A stretch of 35,476 nt of DNA from JALJPB01 sp034111045 (lineage in GTDB: Bacteria; Pseudomonadota; Gammaproteobacteria; Enterobacterales; Alteromonadaceae): assembly GCA_034111045.1 (NCBI GenBank), contig JAWUYA010000009.1, positions 1 to 35,476 of the forward strand, written 5' to 3'. Shown here piece after piece: positions 22,981 to 30,677 of the stretch. The notes beneath the pieces are model-generated. The model ran no database searches, had not been told where the DNA came from, and was given only the letters and a program-made list of their open reading frames with translations. The position numbers and the translations under genes were made by a program. Positions within the stretch are counted from its first letter, which is position 1. Each line of letters opens with the position of its first letter.

Positions 22981-23964
22981 ATGCATTATATAAGTAATAT
23001 GCTTACCGGTCTTAAATACAGTCAAGATCAGTTCCCCACCATTATTGTTAATGACGGTTCAATCAATACCATTGAAGCGGCAACGGCATGGATTAAGGAA
23101 AATGTGTCAACACTGGAAAAAGAATTAAATTGCACCGGGGCTCTATTATTTAGAGGCTTCCCTGTTATTGACGCTCCAACCTATGATGCCTTTTTTTCGG
23201 CCTTTGGCTATCCTAACTTTACTTATCAAGAGTCGCTTTCCAATGCGGTTCGTATTAATCATACCGACTATGTATTTACCGCCAATGAAGCACCTCAAGA
23301 GGTAGAAATATTTTTGCATAATGAAATGGCGCAAACGCCATTATATCCGGGACGAATTTCTTTGTTTTGCCAAGCCAGCGCAGAACAAGGTGGTGAAACT
23401 GTTATTTGTCGCTCTGATAGCATTTACACTCAATTAATGGCCACGGAGCCAGTACTCACCAATAAACTAGCAGAGGTTGGGGTAAAATACACCACCTGTA
23501 TGCCCAGTGAAGACCGACCAGAGTCAGGCCAGGGTCGCAGTTGGAAAAGCACCTTAAGTGTTAACAACATTGAAGAAGCAGAAGAGAAGTTAAGTAAATT
23601 AGGGTATTCATGGCAATGGGCTGAAGACGGTTCGTTAAAAGCACAAACATCGGCATTACCCGCCATTAGAACACTCGATGGCGGTAGAAAGGTATTTTTC
23701 AATCAAATTATAGCCGCTTATATGGGCTGGCCGGGGGTCAAAGAACACCCAGCTAAAGCGTTATGTTTTGGCGATGACAGTGAATTTAGCACAACATATT
23801 TAGATAGCATTGTTAATATTTCTGAAGCCATATCTTATAACATTGCTTGGCAAAATGGTGATGTTGTCGTTGTTGATAATAACCTAGCCATGCATGGCCG
23901 GCGCCCCTATTCAGGAGAACGTAAACGTAAAGTATTGGTGGTGTTGGGTTCGGAAATAACATAA
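22981..23964 (+). CDS. TauD/TfdA-type Fe(II)/2-oxoglutarate dioxygenase
   Basis: This encodes 327 residues. The iron ligands are His113 and Glu115 (FLHNEMAQ, an HxE variant of HxD) and His305 (NLAMHGR). Arg316, 11 residues after the distal His, matches the 2-oxoglutarate-binding Arg of TauD. GALLFRGFP near residue 53 is a family motif. The HxE form is seen in the SyrP-like branch of the family. AGGAGA lies 8 bases before the start. TauD-type enzymes hydroxylate the carbon bearing a sulfonate so that sulfite and an aldehyde result. Between a sugar-type reductase and a sulfate/sulfite-type exporter, a sulfosugar dioxygenase is the natural reading. Hydroxylation of another substrate remains possible. 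Confidence 0.9.
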   Translation: MHYISNMLTGLKYSQDQFPTIIVNDGSINTIEAATAWIKENVSTLEKELNCTGALLFRGFPVIDAPTYDAFFSAFGYPNFTYQESLSNAVRINHTDYVFTANEAPQEVEIFLHNEMAQTPLYPGRISLFCQASAEQGGETVICRSDSIYTQLMATEPVLTNKLAEVGVKYTTCMPSEDRPESGQGRSWKSTLSVNNIEEAEEKLSKLGYSWQWAEDGSLKAQTSALPAIRTLDGGRKVFFNQIIAAYMGWPGVKEHPAKALCFGDDSEFSTTYLDSIVNISEAISYNIAWQNGDVVVVDNNLAMHGRRPYSGERKRKVLVVLGSEIT

Positions 23965-23984
23965 TAAAAAGGCAAGGTCACTTA

Positions 23985-24965
23985 ATGTCATTCAGGACAA
24001 AACTTCCAGGTATAAGCGTTGCAATAATTACCGGCCTAGCCGCATTATTTTTAAGTGAGCATTATGGCGCACCTGCAATGTTATTTGCCTTATTGTTAGG
24101 CATTGCTATGTCTTTTTTATATCAAGAAACCACTTGTAAAGAAGGTATTGAATTTACTTCAAATTTTATTTTAAGAGTGGGCGTTGCCCTCTTAGGTTTA
24201 CGGTTGGCATTTAACGATTTAATAGGCTTAGGCTGGGAAATTATTGCGGCCCTGCTTATCGCCATTACCACCACAATTGTGCTTGGAATATTTTTATCGC
24301 GGCAATTAGGTTTTAGTAAAAGTTTTGGTGCGCTTACCGGCGGGTCTGTGGCTATTTGTGGTGCTTCTGCTGCCATGGCCATTACCGCTATTTTACCGGA
24401 TGATAAAAATAAAGAACGCGATACCTTATTAACCGTTATTGGGGTAACGTCAATGTCGACTATTGCTATGGTGGCTTACCCTATTCTGGCGACGTACTTG
24501 GGGTTAGATGAAACCCAGTCAGGCCTTTTTTTAGGCGGTACAATACACGATGTTGCTCAAGTTGTTGGCGCTGGCTATTCTGTTTCTGAACACACAGGTG
24601 ATATATCAACCTTAGTAAAATTAGTTCGTGTAAGTATGTTAATGCCTGTAGTGCTTGTGATGCTATTTTTTATTAAACACTTCAGCGACACTCATAAGCA
24701 AACGACGAACGCGGCAAAAGTGCCTCTGTTTTTAGTAGTATTCGTGGTGCTGATGATCATAAATTCTTGCTTTAATCTACCCGAGTCAGTGATTGATCCA
24801 TCCATTAGTATTTCTCGTTTTGCCCTAGTGACTGCCATTGCCGCAATAGGCATGAAATCAAATTTTGCCCAATTAAAATGTGTAGGATTCAAACCCATTA
24901 TTTTGATGTTGGTTGAAACCATCTGGATAGCCGCCTTCATATTAGCTGTTATCTCTTTTAGCTAA
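23985..24965 (+). CDS. YeiH-family (UPF0324) putative sulfate/sulfite exporter
   Basis: This encodes 326 residues with about 10 membrane segments. The family blocks are present: FILRVGVALLGLRL, the central SVAICGASAAMAITAI, and GGTIHDVAQVVGAGYSVSE. AAGG lies before the ATG and the gap to the dioxygenase gene is 20 bases, so it belongs to the same operon. The family is annotated as putative sulfate exporter but experimental support is thin. Next to a sulfonate-type dioxygenase, removal of released sulfite or sulfate across the inner membrane is a sensible role. Confidence 0.9.
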   Translation: MSFRTKLPGISVAIITGLAALFLSEHYGAPAMLFALLLGIAMSFLYQETTCKEGIEFTSNFILRVGVALLGLRLAFNDLIGLGWEIIAALLIAITTTIVLGIFLSRQLGFSKSFGALTGGSVAICGASAAMAITAILPDDKNKERDTLLTVIGVTSMSTIAMVAYPILATYLGLDETQSGLFLGGTIHDVAQVVGAGYSVSEHTGDISTLVKLVRVSMLMPVVLVMLFFIKHFSDTHKQTTNAAKVPLFLVVFVVLMIINSCFNLPESVIDPSISISRFALVTAIAAIGMKSNFAQLKCVGFKPIILMLVETIWIAAFILAVISFS

Positions 24966-25071
24966 TCATCCCAAAAAGCATTACGCTTTATGCCTTACTT
25001 TTAAATAAAAAGCACAGAGCAAGGTTAATGAGAATTAAAAAGTAGCAACAAAAAGTGTGTTGAGCTGCCGA

Positions 25072-26088
25072 TCACATCATCGGCATTACACGATTACGGC
25101 CTAATCTTTTTGCTTCGTAGAGTTGTTTATCGACTTTTTCGATAAGTGCTAATGGGTTCATGCTTTTTGTCAGTTCTGCCACACCAATTGAAGCCGTAAT
25201 GTCACATAACACCTCGCCTGTTCGCTTGTTTTTTACAGCCATTTTTTCAATCGCTTTGCGCATCGATTCAGCCATGCTCCATGCTTTAGTAAAGTTTGAG
25301 TTAGGCACAATGATAGCGAACTCTTCCCCCCCAAAGCGAAAGGCTTGTGCGCCGTCACGACATGTAGCTTGGATTTTTTTCGCTGCCGCTTTTAAAACTA
25401 AGTCACCCATGATATGTCCATAGTTGTCATTGATTTTTTTGAAGTGATCAAGATCAACCATCATTAAACATAAATTTGGCTTTAAAGACTGAGACGCCAG
25501 CTCTTCATCGAAGTAACGCCTGTTACATAATCCTGTTAACGCATCATACAAGGCCTCTTGCTTGCTTTGTTCAAGCTGATCTCTAAGTGCTTCTATTTCT
25601 TTTTGTGCGTCTGTTAAGGCGTTATTAAAGCTGATGGTGCTATTCCGGATGTATTGTGTGTCTTTAACTAAATTACGTACTAAGGCCATAACTTCTTCTA
25701 CTGGCAATCCTTCTTTTTCGACTTTAGCTAGGTCATCAACGCAACTATCCATGGTTTTTTTAAAGCTGGTGGTTTCTAGGCGTGTATCTTTAACTGACTG
25801 AGACAGTTCAACAAGCATGGCCTCTAAAGACTGACGCAATTCCCACGCAGAAACTTCTTCATTGGCTGCGACATAATGACGATAAAGTGCTTTTGTTTTC
25901 ACCTCTGATAATTGCATTTTGTTATCTAAGACATCATCAATAGCAACTTTTAACTCAGGAGACTCGTTAGAAACATAGGTGTACCAAAGGGCATAGTTGG
26001 TAGGAACAGCAGAAATTTTATGCTTCAGTAACAACGGAATAGTTTGTTTTAATATTGCAACAGATTTCTCTAAATTATGGTCTGCCAT
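25072..26088 (-). CDS. Soluble GGDEF diguanylate cyclase
   Basis: This encodes 338 residues with no signal or membrane segment. The N-terminal 170 residues are helical (NYALWYTYVSNESPELK; a coiled coil at about 160-180). The GGDEF domain starts at DALTGLCNRRYF and has GGEEF at residues 253-257, so it should make cyclic di-GMP from two GTP. The inhibitory I-site expected five residues before reads R-x-x-A (244-247) instead of RxxD, so product feedback is probably weak. The input signal is unknown; the N-terminal domain is of the kind found in DGCs regulated by protein partners. It is convergent with the YeiH-type gene. Confidence 0.92.
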   Translation of the reverse strand: MADHNLEKSVAILKQTIPLLLKHKISAVPTNYALWYTYVSNESPELKVAIDDVLDNKMQLSEVKTKALYRHYVAANEEVSAWELRQSLEAMLVELSQSVKDTRLETTSFKKTMDSCVDDLAKVEKEGLPVEEVMALVRNLVKDTQYIRNSTISFNNALTDAQKEIEALRDQLEQSKQEALYDALTGLCNRRYFDEELASQSLKPNLCLMMVDLDHFKKINDNYGHIMGDLVLKAAAKKIQATCRDGAQAFRFGGEEFAIIVPNSNFTKAWSMAESMRKAIEKMAVKNKRTGEVLCDITASIGVAELTKSMNPLALIEKVDKQLYEAKRLGRNRVMPMM

Positions 26089-26157
26089 ATTTATATACCT
26101 TCTTTAAATATTGCATATTAACTATGTAGCTCATGTTAACTATATATTGATTGTAAG

Positions 26158-26260
26158 CTAACTATGCCACCCATATTAATTACAAGCAATACATATTATT
26201 AACCATATCAACTATAACTATTAACTATGCTAACTATTAACTATGCCACCCATATTAACT
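26158..26260 (+). repeat. Repeat A, two copies among TTAACTAT words
   Basis: CTAACTATGCCACCCATATT (from 26158) and TTAACTATGCCACCCATATT (from 26237) are nearly identical. The core GCCACCCATA also occurs inverted twice upstream of the transposase gene (27501-27552). Confidence 0.75.
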
Positions 26261-26320
26261 GTTATTAACAACAAACAATAATAACTGGACCACTCTTGTT
26301 TATCGTTACTTTTCTAGTGT

Positions 26321-26352
26321 AATAAAACACCCATTGATACAATAAATGGGTG
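26321..26352 (-). terminator. Terminator downstream of the transposase gene
   Basis: CACCCATT/AATGGGTG form an 8-base stem with a 9-base loop. On the minus strand TTTTATT follows. It lies about 105 bases beyond the transposase stop codon. Confidence 0.75.
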
Positions 26353-26372
26353 CTTGTTAGCTGTTTACCATA

Positions 26373-26439
26373 AATATTTACCAAACCTTGGAGTTTTAGC
26401 TGAGTTAATACCGTTATTAGGCAATAACTGTAGCTTAAA
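26373..26439 (+). repeat. 67-bp dispersed repeat B, transposase-proximal copy
   Basis: Gap-free match to 12739-12805, with the central hairpin GTTATT-AGGC-AATAAC and the trailing CTGTAG. It lies 17 bases past the transposase stop codon. It is a plausible REP-type substrate. Confidence 0.8.
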
Positions 26440-26456
26440 ATTGATAAGGAAAAGAC

Positions 26457-27437
26457 TTATGCGCTATTTAAACATGCCTCAGCATTCGTTTTACCATGTA
26501 CTCGCTGTAAACCTACGTGCTCAGTAAATTCAGATAAATGCTCAGCTGTTCCTACAGCTCCGGTAAATATAGTTTCAAATTGTGTGGCCAGCTTTAACCA
26601 ACTGTTGTCGCTAATGTTTAGCCTAGCTAGTATGGCTGCTGTTTTTGGGCTTATTTCCCCGCGCTTATCGTCACCAATAACACGGCCTGTTTCATCTACT
26701 AGGATTAAATAATCTTTGAAGCTAAAGTGAATGCCTGTGGTCTTTTGTTGATACTCATTACCAATAAATGGCAATAAATTGGAGGGTTGCTCACCTACCC
26801 TCGCGGCCTTTATTCGATGTTGAATACTGGTAAAGTTTGACTGCTCTGGTGTACGCGCTATACCCGCTCGTACCGGGTTTAAATCAACATATGTCATACA
26901 TGACAACAATGCACCTTCATCAAGTAGCGCTTGTGATTTAAAACGCCCCTCCCAAAAGTGCCCTGTGCATTTGTCTTCTCGGTTCGCTTGTCGAGCAATC
27001 GGCTCGTTTAACGAGCGCATAAACCAACTAATACTCATTAACCGTTGTTTATAAATAGCCGCCGAACTTTCAACCATAGCCAACTGAAACTTATCAAGCG
27101 GTTGTTTGTTTTGATATTGTTGCGTGAGTAACGTGCCTTTAAATAGTTGATGCCAACGTGCAAGCACCTCACCAGTTGACCAGCTTTTTACTCGCTCACT
27201 GTCAACATGTAATACGATATGTAAATGATTATGCATCACCGCATACGCGCAAATATCAATAGCAAACACTTGTGTTAATTTAAAAATGCGTTGTTCAATC
27301 CAGGTACGCCTGTGCTCGTAACTCACCCCTGTGTCATTATCTACTCCACACAAAAATGCCTTTCGTACGGTGCGACTGCAAATATGATAATACGGCGTAT
27401 CTACTAAACTAATTTGTTGAGAACGGGGTTTGGGCAT
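26457..27437 (-). CDS. REP-associated tyrosine transposase (RAYT, Y1/HUH family)
   Basis: About 326 residues from the ATG at 27437 (MPKPRSQQISL); the frame opens four codons earlier. The Y1 transposase signature is complete: TPYYHICSRTVRKAFLCG at the start, the HUH-type metal site VMHNHLHIVLHV (about residues 71-82), GHFWEGRFKSQALLD, and YVDLNPVRAGIA around the presumed catalytic tyrosine. It is a single-strand DNA nicking enzyme of the IS200-like superfamily. RAYTs act on REP palindromes and are usually domesticated single-copy genes. No IS200 subterminal ends are seen, but REP-like repeats lie on both sides and at a remote site. A 100-residue C-terminal extension follows the core. Confidence 0.9.
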   Translation of the reverse strand: MPKPRSQQISLVDTPYYHICSRTVRKAFLCGVDNDTGVSYEHRRTWIEQRIFKLTQVFAIDICAYAVMHNHLHIVLHVDSERVKSWSTGEVLARWHQLFKGTLLTQQYQNKQPLDKFQLAMVESSAAIYKQRLMSISWFMRSLNEPIARQANREDKCTGHFWEGRFKSQALLDEGALLSCMTYVDLNPVRAGIARTPEQSNFTSIQHRIKAARVGEQPSNLLPFIGNEYQQKTTGIHFSFKDYLILVDETGRVIGDDKRGEISPKTAAILARLNISDNSWLKLATQFETIFTGAVGTAEHLSEFTEHVGLQRVHGKTNAEACLNSA

Positions 27438-27500
27438 AACAATCACCAAGCTTAATCAATGTTATTTAAGCCTAGTTCATTGCATGAAATTTATACAAGT

Positions 27501-27552
27501 TATTATGGGTGGCAGATTAGGGTGGCAGCGTCGATTATGGGTGGCAGATTAG
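27501..27552 (-). repeat. Repeat A, two inverted copies upstream of the transposase gene
   Basis: ATTATGGGTGGCAGATTAG occurs at 27502 and again at 27534, with a partial GGTGGCAG between them. Its complement CTAATCTGCCACCCATAAT shares the GCCACCCATA core of the copies downstream of the gene. The transposase gene is therefore bracketed by inverted members of one repeat family. Confidence 0.7.
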
Positions 27553-27571
27553 CGCTCGCAGATTAGCGTCT

Positions 27572-27598
27572 AAAAGCAGACGTGTGTTTACACGTCTG
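27572..27598 (-). terminator. Terminator of metY
   Basis: CAGACGTGT/ACACGTCTG is a perfect 9-base stem with a 4-base loop (27577-27598). On the minus strand CTTTTAG follows. It lies 12 bases after the metY stop codon. T residues on the + strand side (27604-27611) could make it bidirectional. Confidence 0.8.
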
Positions 27599-27609
27599 TT
27601 TGACTTTTT

Positions 27610-28881
27610 TTATGCTTTATCTAAAGCTTGGCTAACATCAGCAATAATATCATCGATGTGTTCAATACCAACAGATATTCTTATCAAGTCAGTACTCACA
27701 CCTGCAGCTGCCAGCTCTTTCTCGTTCAACTGCCGATGAGTTGTCGAGGCTGGATGACAGGCGAGCGATTTTGCATCACCTATATTCACTAATCGCAAAA
27801 TCATTTCAAGCGCATCAATAAAGCGGGTTGCAGACTCAATGCCACCGATAATGCCAAAGCTTAAAATTCCAGACGCTTTACCTGAGGTGATTTTTTCGCA
27901 GTTTGCATTATAAGGACTGTCGGGTAATGCGGCATAATTCACCCATTCTACTTTACTGTGCTGTTGCAGGTACTCAGCAAGTTTTTGCGCATTTTCACAA
28001 TGACGATCCATGCGTAAACCAAGGGTTTCAAGGCCCTGTAAAATTTGAAAAGAATTCATTGGCGATATTGCCGCGCCAGTATTTCTCAGTGGCCCCACAC
28101 GGCAACGCCCTATATAGGCCGCTGCCCCTAAAGCCTCTGTGTAAACAACACCATGATAAGCGGGATCGGGCTCATTAAGCACCGGGAAACGGGTTTTGTT
28201 GGCAACCCAATCAAACTGTCCAGAATCGACGATAATACCACCAATCGATGTACCGTGGCCGCCAATGTACTTAGTCAGTGAATGCACCACAATATCAGCA
28301 CCGAGTTCAAACGGACGACATAAGTAAGGTGTAGCAACGGTATTATCAACAATCAAAGGAACACCATGTTTATGTGCAATGTCGGCTAAGCGAGAGATAT
28401 CGACTACATTACCGGCAGGATTGCCGATAGACTCACAAAATACCGCTTTAGTTTTTTCATCAATAGCTTTTTCAAAACCCTCAAAATCATCGTGTTTGAC
28501 CATACGGGCTTCAATACCTTGTTTAGGTAAAGCATGGGCAAATAGATTATAAGTGCCGCCATAAAGTTCGCTAGTGCTGACAATATTATCGCCCGTCTCA
28601 CAAATGCACTGAATCGCGTAAGTAATTGCAGCCATACCAGAAGCAACACAGACCGCAGCAATACCCCCTTCCATCGCGGCTACACGTTTTTCCAACACAT
28701 CGGTCGTTGGATTCATAATGCGTGTGTAAATATTCCCCTGAACTTTAAGATCAAATAAATCTGCACCATGCTGAGTATCATCGAAGGTATAAGAGGTTGT
28801 TTGATAAATAGGAACAGCTGCCGCTTTAGTCGTATCTTCAGATTTATAGCCTTCATGTAACGCTATTGATTCTAGTTTCAT
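27610..28881 (-). CDS. metY: O-acetylhomoserine sulfhydrylase (MetY)
   Basis: About 423 residues from the ATG at 28881 (GGAA lies 8 bases before it); an ATG at 28896 lies in the same frame. A full Cys/Met-metabolism PLP enzyme: TTSYTFDDTQHGADLF, the tetramer-loop YTRIMNPTTDVLEKR, VASGMAAI, and the PLP lysine in VVHSLTKYIGGHG. The long insert and the C-terminal block SLACHPASTTHRQLNE are characteristic of the OAH sulfhydrylase branch. It makes homocysteine from O-acetylhomoserine and sulfide. No met neighbours, SAM riboswitch or MetJ box was seen upstream. It is monocistronic, with its own terminator. Confidence 0.93.
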   Translation of the reverse strand: MKLESIALHEGYKSEDTTKAAAVPIYQTTSYTFDDTQHGADLFDLKVQGNIYTRIMNPTTDVLEKRVAAMEGGIAAVCVASGMAAITYAIQCICETGDNIVSTSELYGGTYNLFAHALPKQGIEARMVKHDDFEGFEKAIDEKTKAVFCESIGNPAGNVVDISRLADIAHKHGVPLIVDNTVATPYLCRPFELGADIVVHSLTKYIGGHGTSIGGIIVDSGQFDWVANKTRFPVLNEPDPAYHGVVYTEALGAAAYIGRCRVGPLRNTGAAISPMNSFQILQGLETLGLRMDRHCENAQKLAEYLQQHSKVEWVNYAALPDSPYNANCEKITSGKASGILSFGIIGGIESATRFIDALEMILRLVNIGDAKSLACHPASTTHRQLNEKELAAAGVSTDLIRISVGIEHIDDIIADVSQALDKA

Positions 28882-28896
28882 TAAGTTTATTTCCAT

Positions 28897-29224
28897 TGTT
28901 AAAGTTACAACTTATAGCATACCAGCTTATTATTTATTTACAGGTAAAAAATTGCCATGCCAGTAACCTTGTTAACAATCACTTTGAACGATGAAGCGGA
29001 CCTTAGTTACATAATAACTTTATCAGAATGAAACACCTTATTCTGGATGGCAAAATAAGCATAGTAAAATAAGCTTCGCAAAATTAGTATGGCTATCGTA
29101 TTAAGCAGGCACTCATTTCAACAGTCACACCTCGGCTCACCGTGAATGTCGCCATGGCCTAGAAAAGTTTAATTATTCTGCTATTTTTAATAGTGAATGA
29201 TATTTTCAATTAAGAGATGGCTTC
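28897..29224. other. Intergenic region between divergent metY and cyclase genes
   Basis: No gene or clear regulatory site was recognised. It must hold both promoters. Only a short AAAATAAGC duplication near 29050-29075 was noticed. Confidence 0.4.
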
Positions 29225-30538
29225 ATGAGAACTCTCTATACATTTTTATTACAACATACGGTAGCGGTACTATTTATAATATTTAGCGTCGGTTTAAGCA
29301 CTATTATTACTCATTTAAACAACCTTGCAGAACAACAAGTGCAAGCAACCGCGATACAAACCGCCAGTGCGTTTACTAAAGTGTTAAGTGAATTTCGCTC
29401 GTTATATACGTCAGAAGTTGTCATAACGGCAAAAAATAATGGGTTACTCATTGGTCATGACTATAAAGACAAACTCAACACGCTACCCTTACCTGCTACG
29501 TTAACCATACTACTCGGTGATCGTTTAAATTTTCAACAATCAGGGATAGAAAGCAAATTATATAGCCCCTTTCCTTTTCCATGGCGGTTAATGACGGGTG
29601 GCCTTCGTGATCAATTTTCTAAAGATGCTTGGCAAGCATTACAAACTAATGTAGAACAACCTTACTTTACTATAGAGACTGTTGGCAGTAGTAAGTCGCT
29701 ACGTTTTGCCACCGCTGATGTGCTGAAACAAGATTGTATTGATTGCCATAACCGTCATCCAAGCTCGCCTAAAAAAAATTGGAAGGTCGGTGATTTACGT
29801 GGCATTCTTGAAGTTACCCTACCAATTGAGTCTGCGACTTTTCTTACTCACAAAATGGTCGCTAGTACCGGCTATATTTTGATCTCCACTTTATTTATTA
29901 GCTTAGTGTGTATCGCTTTTGTTTTGCATAGGTTGCGAGTAAGTCATACTGAATCTCAACAACTTAATGAAATTTTGACGCTTGAAGTTTCCCAGCGTAA
30001 AAATGTCCAAAATGAATTATTAAAACTTGCCTCTATTGACCCGTTAACAGGAATTGCCAATCGAAGACAGTTTTCACAAATCTATGATACTCAGTGGTTA
30101 AGTGCCATACGTAACCAAAAATCACTAGCCATCATCATGGTTGATATTGATTTTTATAAATCCTATAACGATAACTACGGGCATCAACTTGGTGATCAAA
30201 CCTTATACGCTATCGCTACCGAAATTAGTGAGCACCTATCGCGCCCTAATGATTTAGTAGCAAGGTACGGTGGCGAAGAGTTTATTGTTTTGCTCCCTGA
30301 GACCGACATACAAGGTGCTATGCATATTGGCCAAGAGTTACTAACTCAAATTAAAGCCCAGCGTATCCCGCATGAGTTCTCAAGTGTGAATAATATCATT
30401 ACGGTAAGCGCTGGGGTTGCTAGTGTAATTCCCAATAAAACAATCAATCAAGCGAGTTTAATTAAACGTGCTGATGACGCTATGTATTTAGCTAAAGCTT
30501 CGGGGCGCGATTGTATAAAGGCCGCTATTGACCCATAA
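29225..30538 (+). CDS. Membrane diguanylate cyclase with periplasmic haem-binding (DUF3365-like) sensor
   Basis: This encodes 437 residues. Membrane helices at about 9-28 and 214-235 enclose a periplasmic domain of about 185 residues. That domain carries a c-type haem motif CIDCHNRHPSSPK at 171-183 just before LRGILEVTLPI, the pattern of DUF3365/Tll0287-like haem sensors. A short coiled coil leads to a GGDEF domain (DPLTGIANRRQF). The active site GGEEF is at 349-353 and an intact inhibitory I-site RPND at 340-343, so the enzyme should be active and product-inhibited. It likely converts a redox, oxygen or nitric oxide signal in the periplasm into cyclic di-GMP. It is monocistronic. The ligand is not readable from sequence. 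Confidence 0.93.
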   Translation: MRTLYTFLLQHTVAVLFIIFSVGLSTIITHLNNLAEQQVQATAIQTASAFTKVLSEFRSLYTSEVVITAKNNGLLIGHDYKDKLNTLPLPATLTILLGDRLNFQQSGIESKLYSPFPFPWRLMTGGLRDQFSKDAWQALQTNVEQPYFTIETVGSSKSLRFATADVLKQDCIDCHNRHPSSPKKNWKVGDLRGILEVTLPIESATFLTHKMVASTGYILISTLFISLVCIAFVLHRLRVSHTESQQLNEILTLEVSQRKNVQNELLKLASIDPLTGIANRRQFSQIYDTQWLSAIRNQKSLAIIMVDIDFYKSYNDNYGHQLGDQTLYAIATEISEHLSRPNDLVARYGGEEFIVLLPETDIQGAMHIGQELLTQIKAQRIPHEFSSVNNIITVSAGVASVIPNKTINQASLIKRADDAMYLAKASGRDCIKAAIDP

Positions 30539-30677
30539 CCGTATGAACATCACTATGTATAGCAAACACTTAGCGGCTGAATAGGCCATGATTAGCCAAT
30601 AACCTAAGGCTATATAATCTGAACTATACAAGGTCATACCTCCTGCCAAACAGCGAATTGGACGTTAAACAACGCCC

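Larger units (their letters stand above)
26089..26456. other. Repeat-rich intergenic region beside the transposase gene
   Basis: No gene is seen. It holds many TTAACTAT-like words, two copies of repeat A (26158-26180 and 26236-26260), a terminator (26321-26352) and repeat B (26373-26439). Confidence 0.7.

Noticed and set aside
26107..26260. CRISPR-like array in the TTAACTAT-rich region
   Set aside because: Repeat words are short, irregularly spaced and lack uniform spacers; no cas genes nearby.
27577..27598. AGACGTGT..ACACGTCT as a MetJ-type box for metY
   Set aside because: It lies after the metY stop codon and is a perfect hairpin followed by T residues; a terminator fits, an operator does not.
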